Shown here: in pieces, positions 62,124-64,000 of the stretch
How the letters are laid out: every line of letters starts with the position of its first letter
How positions within the stretch are numbered: the stretch's first letter is position 1
Assembly (NCBI RefSeq): GCF_000316645.1
Contig: NC_019684.1
Coordinates: 1,178,001 to 1,242,000 of the forward strand
DNA from: Nostoc sp. PCC 7524
GTDB lineage: Bacteria; Cyanobacteriota; Cyanobacteriia; Cyanobacteriales; Nostocaceae
Direction: 5' to 3'
Length of the DNA stretch: 64,000 nucleotides
Made by a program: the position numbers and the translations under genes
Notes under the pieces: generated by a model
The model's database searches: none
Told to the model about the DNA's origin: nothing
What the model saw: the letters and a program-made list of their open reading frames with translations, nothing else

Positions 62124-64000
62124 ATGCCTGCGCCTACTATCAGTCCCACAATTACCTCTTTTCCCTTGACTGCTGTAGTCGGTCAAGAAGCCATTAAATT
62201 AGCCTTGCTGCTCGCAGCAGTCGATCCTGGGTTGGGAGGAGTAGCGATCGCAGGCCGTCGCGGTACGGCAAAATCTGTAATGGCGCGTGCGATTCATGCC
62301 TTATTACCACCCATCGAAGTTGTTACAGGTTCGATCAGCAATTGCGACCCCAACCACCCAGAAGAATGGGATGACTATCTGGCGGCAGAGTATGCCGATA
62401 AACAGATGCAAGATGTCCCCACCCAAATCATCCCCTCACCTTTTGTGCAGATCCCCCTCGGTGTGACTGAAGACCGTCTTCTCGGTTCTGTGGATGTGGA
62501 ACAATCTGTTAAACAAGGGGATACAGTTTTTCAGCCTGGGTTACTCGCTACCGCTAACCGAGGCGTGCTGTATGTGGATGAAATCAATTTATTAGATGAT
62601 CAGATATCCAATCAGCTATTAACAGTCCTATCGGAAGGACGCAACCAAATCGAACGGGAAGGCATCAGCTTTCAGCATCCTTGCAAACCCTTGTTTATTG
62701 CAACCTATAACCCAGAAGAAGGGGCATTACGAGAACACTTATTAGATAGAATTGCGATCGCTCTGTCTGCTGACGGTGTTCTCGGTCTAGATCAAAGGGT
62801 ACAAGCAGTTGAGCAAGCGATCGCCTATTCTAAATCACCCCAAGATTTTCTTCAGCAATACAGCGAAGATATCGACGCACTCAAAACCCAAATTATCCTA
62901 GCGCGGGAGTGGTTGAAAGAAGTCACCATCACCCACGAACAAATTGCTTACTTAGTAGATGAAGCCATTCGCGGCGGTGTCCAAGGACATCGGGCGGAAT
63001 TATTTGCGGTGCGCGTTGCCAAAGCGGCTGCGGCTTTAGATGGCAGAGCCACCGTCAATGCGGAAGATTTGCGCCGGGCTGTAGAGTTGGTAATTGTACC
63101 ACGGGCCACCGTTGTGCAGACACCGCCACCAGACCAACCACCGCCACCACCCCCACCCCCTCCTCAAAGTCAAGACGAGTCAGAACAAGAGCAACAAGAG
63201 GAAGAGCAAGAAGAAGACAAAGAAGATCAACCAGACGAACCAGAAGAGCAAGAACCCCCCAGCATCCCCGAAGAATTTATCTTCGACCCAGAGGGAGTAA
63301 TACTTGATGATAGTGTGCTGTACTTTGCTCAAATGGCACAGCGTCAAGGTAAATCTGGTAGTCGTAGCACTATCTTTTCCGATGATCGGGGACGCTACAT
63401 TAAGCCGATGTTACCCAAAGGCAAAGTCCGCCGCATTGCCGTAGATGCGACATTAAGGGCGGCTGCACCATATCAAAAAGCGCGGCGTGAGAGACACCCA
63501 GACAAAAAAGTAATTGTTGAGCAGGGTGATATTCGCTCGAAGCGCCTAGTACGTAAAGCTGGGGCGTTAGTTGTGTTTGTAGTAGATGCTTCAGGTTCTA
63601 TGGCCTTAAACCGGATGCAGTCAGCCAAAGGTGCGGTGATGCAACTGTTAACAGAAGCCTATCAAAACCGTGACCAAGTGGCGTTGATTCCTTTCCGGGG
63701 AGAACAAGCCGAGGTGTTACTACCGCCAACCCGTTCTATTGCTTTAGCAAGGAACCGTTTAGAAAGATTACCCTGTGGTGGTGGTTCACCCCTAGCTCAT
63801 GGTTTAACCCAAGCAGTCCGCATCGGTATCAATGCCCAAATGAGTGGAGATGTTGGGCAAGTTGTGATTGTAGCTATCACCGACGGACGGGGTAATATTC
63901 CCTTATCACGTTCTTTAGGTGAACCACAAGAACCAGGAGAAAAACCAGATATCAAAGGAGAACTGCTAGAAATTGCTGGTAGGATGCGTGCTTTGGGGAT
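62124..64000 (+). CDS. chlD: Magnesium chelatase subunit D (truncated at right end)
   Basis: Inserts Mg2+ into protoporphyrin IX with ChlI and ChlH, first committed step of chlorophyll synthesis. 625 codons are visible and the frame is open at 64000, about 50 residues short of the usual ~675. AAA+ domain about 1-330: [20 protein letters not shown], Walker A-like GRRGTAKS, Walker [10 protein letters not shown], arginine ETGREGISF-type region. An acidic, proline-rich linker (about 335-390, [21 protein letters not shown]) precedes the VWA/MIDAS domain with VVDASGSMA. Start: ATG at 62124. No neighbour in the pathway here. Confidence 0.93.
   Translation, partial: MPAPTISPTITSFPLTAVVGQEAIKLALLLAAVDPGLGGVAIAGRRGTAKSVMARAIHALLPPIEVVTGSISNCDPNHPEEWDDYLAAEYADKQMQDVPTQIIPSPFVQIPLGVTEDRLLGSVDVEQSVKQGDTVFQPGLLATANRGVLYVDEINLLDDQISNQLLTVLSEGRNQIEREGISFQHPCKPLFIATYNPEEGALREHLLDRIAIALSADGVLGLDQRVQAVEQAIAYSKSPQDFLQQYSEDIDALKTQIILAREWLKEVTITHEQIAYLVDEAIRGGVQGHRAELFAVRVAKAAAALDGRATVNAEDLRRAVELVIVPRATVVQTPPPDQPPPPPPPPPQSQDESEQEQQEEEQEEDKEDQPDEPEEQEPPSIPEEFIFDPEGVILDDSVLYFAQMAQRQGKSGSRSTIFSDDRGRYIKPMLPKGKVRRIAVDATLRAAAPYQKARRERHPDKKVIVEQGDIRSKRLVRKAGALVVFVVDASGSMALNRMQSAKGAVMQLLTEAYQNRDQVALIPFRGEQAEVLLPPTRSIALARNRLERLPCGGGSPLAHGLTQAVRIGINAQMSGDVGQVVIVAITDGRGNIPLSRSLGEPQEPGEKPDIKGELLEIAGRMRALG

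Overview
The window is chromosomal DNA from a filamentous, very probably heterocyst-forming cyanobacterium of the Nostoc/Anabaena type. The evidence is the very frequent HIP1 palindrome GCGATCGC, short tandem heptamer repeats between genes, a panC-cmk fusion, high-light-inducible proteins, magnesium chelatase chlD, DUF2382/PRC-barrel stress proteins, and WD40, caspase and SLH proteins. The species is not assigned. I saw no rRNA, tRNA, CRISPR array or intact transposase; the mobile DNA visible is non-autonomous (MITE-like).

Layout. 0-8.2 kb: a 5'-truncated ORF, a DUF2358 protein that starts inside a MITE, a KirBac potassium channel, an MFS transporter, three DUF2382 paralogues and a transketolase. 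8.2-9.2 kb: a gene-poor nest of palindromic elements. 9.2-20.9 kb: mostly housekeeping genes (PHP phosphoesterase, purM, Fe-SOD, panC-cmk, RlpA, glutaminase) and an SLH/glycoside-hydrolase-like protein. 21-29.9 kb: an accessory block with a toxin-antitoxin pair between perfect 60-bp direct repeats, a membrane caspase-like protease, several unknown small proteins, and a two-gene unit of a membrane GTPase and a membrane WD40 protein. 29.9-32.5 kb: Lin0512 protein, truB and rnz.

32.8-42.3 kb is one long minus-strand array. Read in transcription order it has four double-glycine precursor peptides, a C39-peptidase ABC exporter, an HlyD adaptor, a degenerate sensor-like protein, a LuxR-type response regulator, a CHASE2 sensor kinase and a DUF928 remnant. 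It looks like a class II-type bacteriocin/peptide export locus with a sensory module downstream.

42.7-50.1 kb: a cysteine-rich protein, cobU, an unknown protein, a glycosyltransferase with an acyltransferase, and a 1036-residue membrane repeat protein. 50.4-51.2 kb: two tandem Hlip genes with a consensus HLR1 (RpaB) site upstream. 51.4-57.4 kb: an SLC13/ArsB-type permease, a USP-like gene and an NrtA/B/D-like ABC transporter. Two copies of the ydaO-yuaA (c-di-AMP) riboswitch lie here, one before the transporter genes and one between the ATPase gene and the USP-like gene.

57.7-64 kb: a histidine kinase, a small unknown protein, rnc, a NYN-domain protein, a 190-bp hairpin element, a Uma2-type protein and the 5' part of chlD, which runs off the right end.

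The regions most worth follow-up are the paired c-di-AMP riboswitches, the peptide-export plus sensor array, the caspase/GTPase/WD40 neighbourhood, and the MITE family, which supplies a start codon in one copy and has an inverted loop in another.
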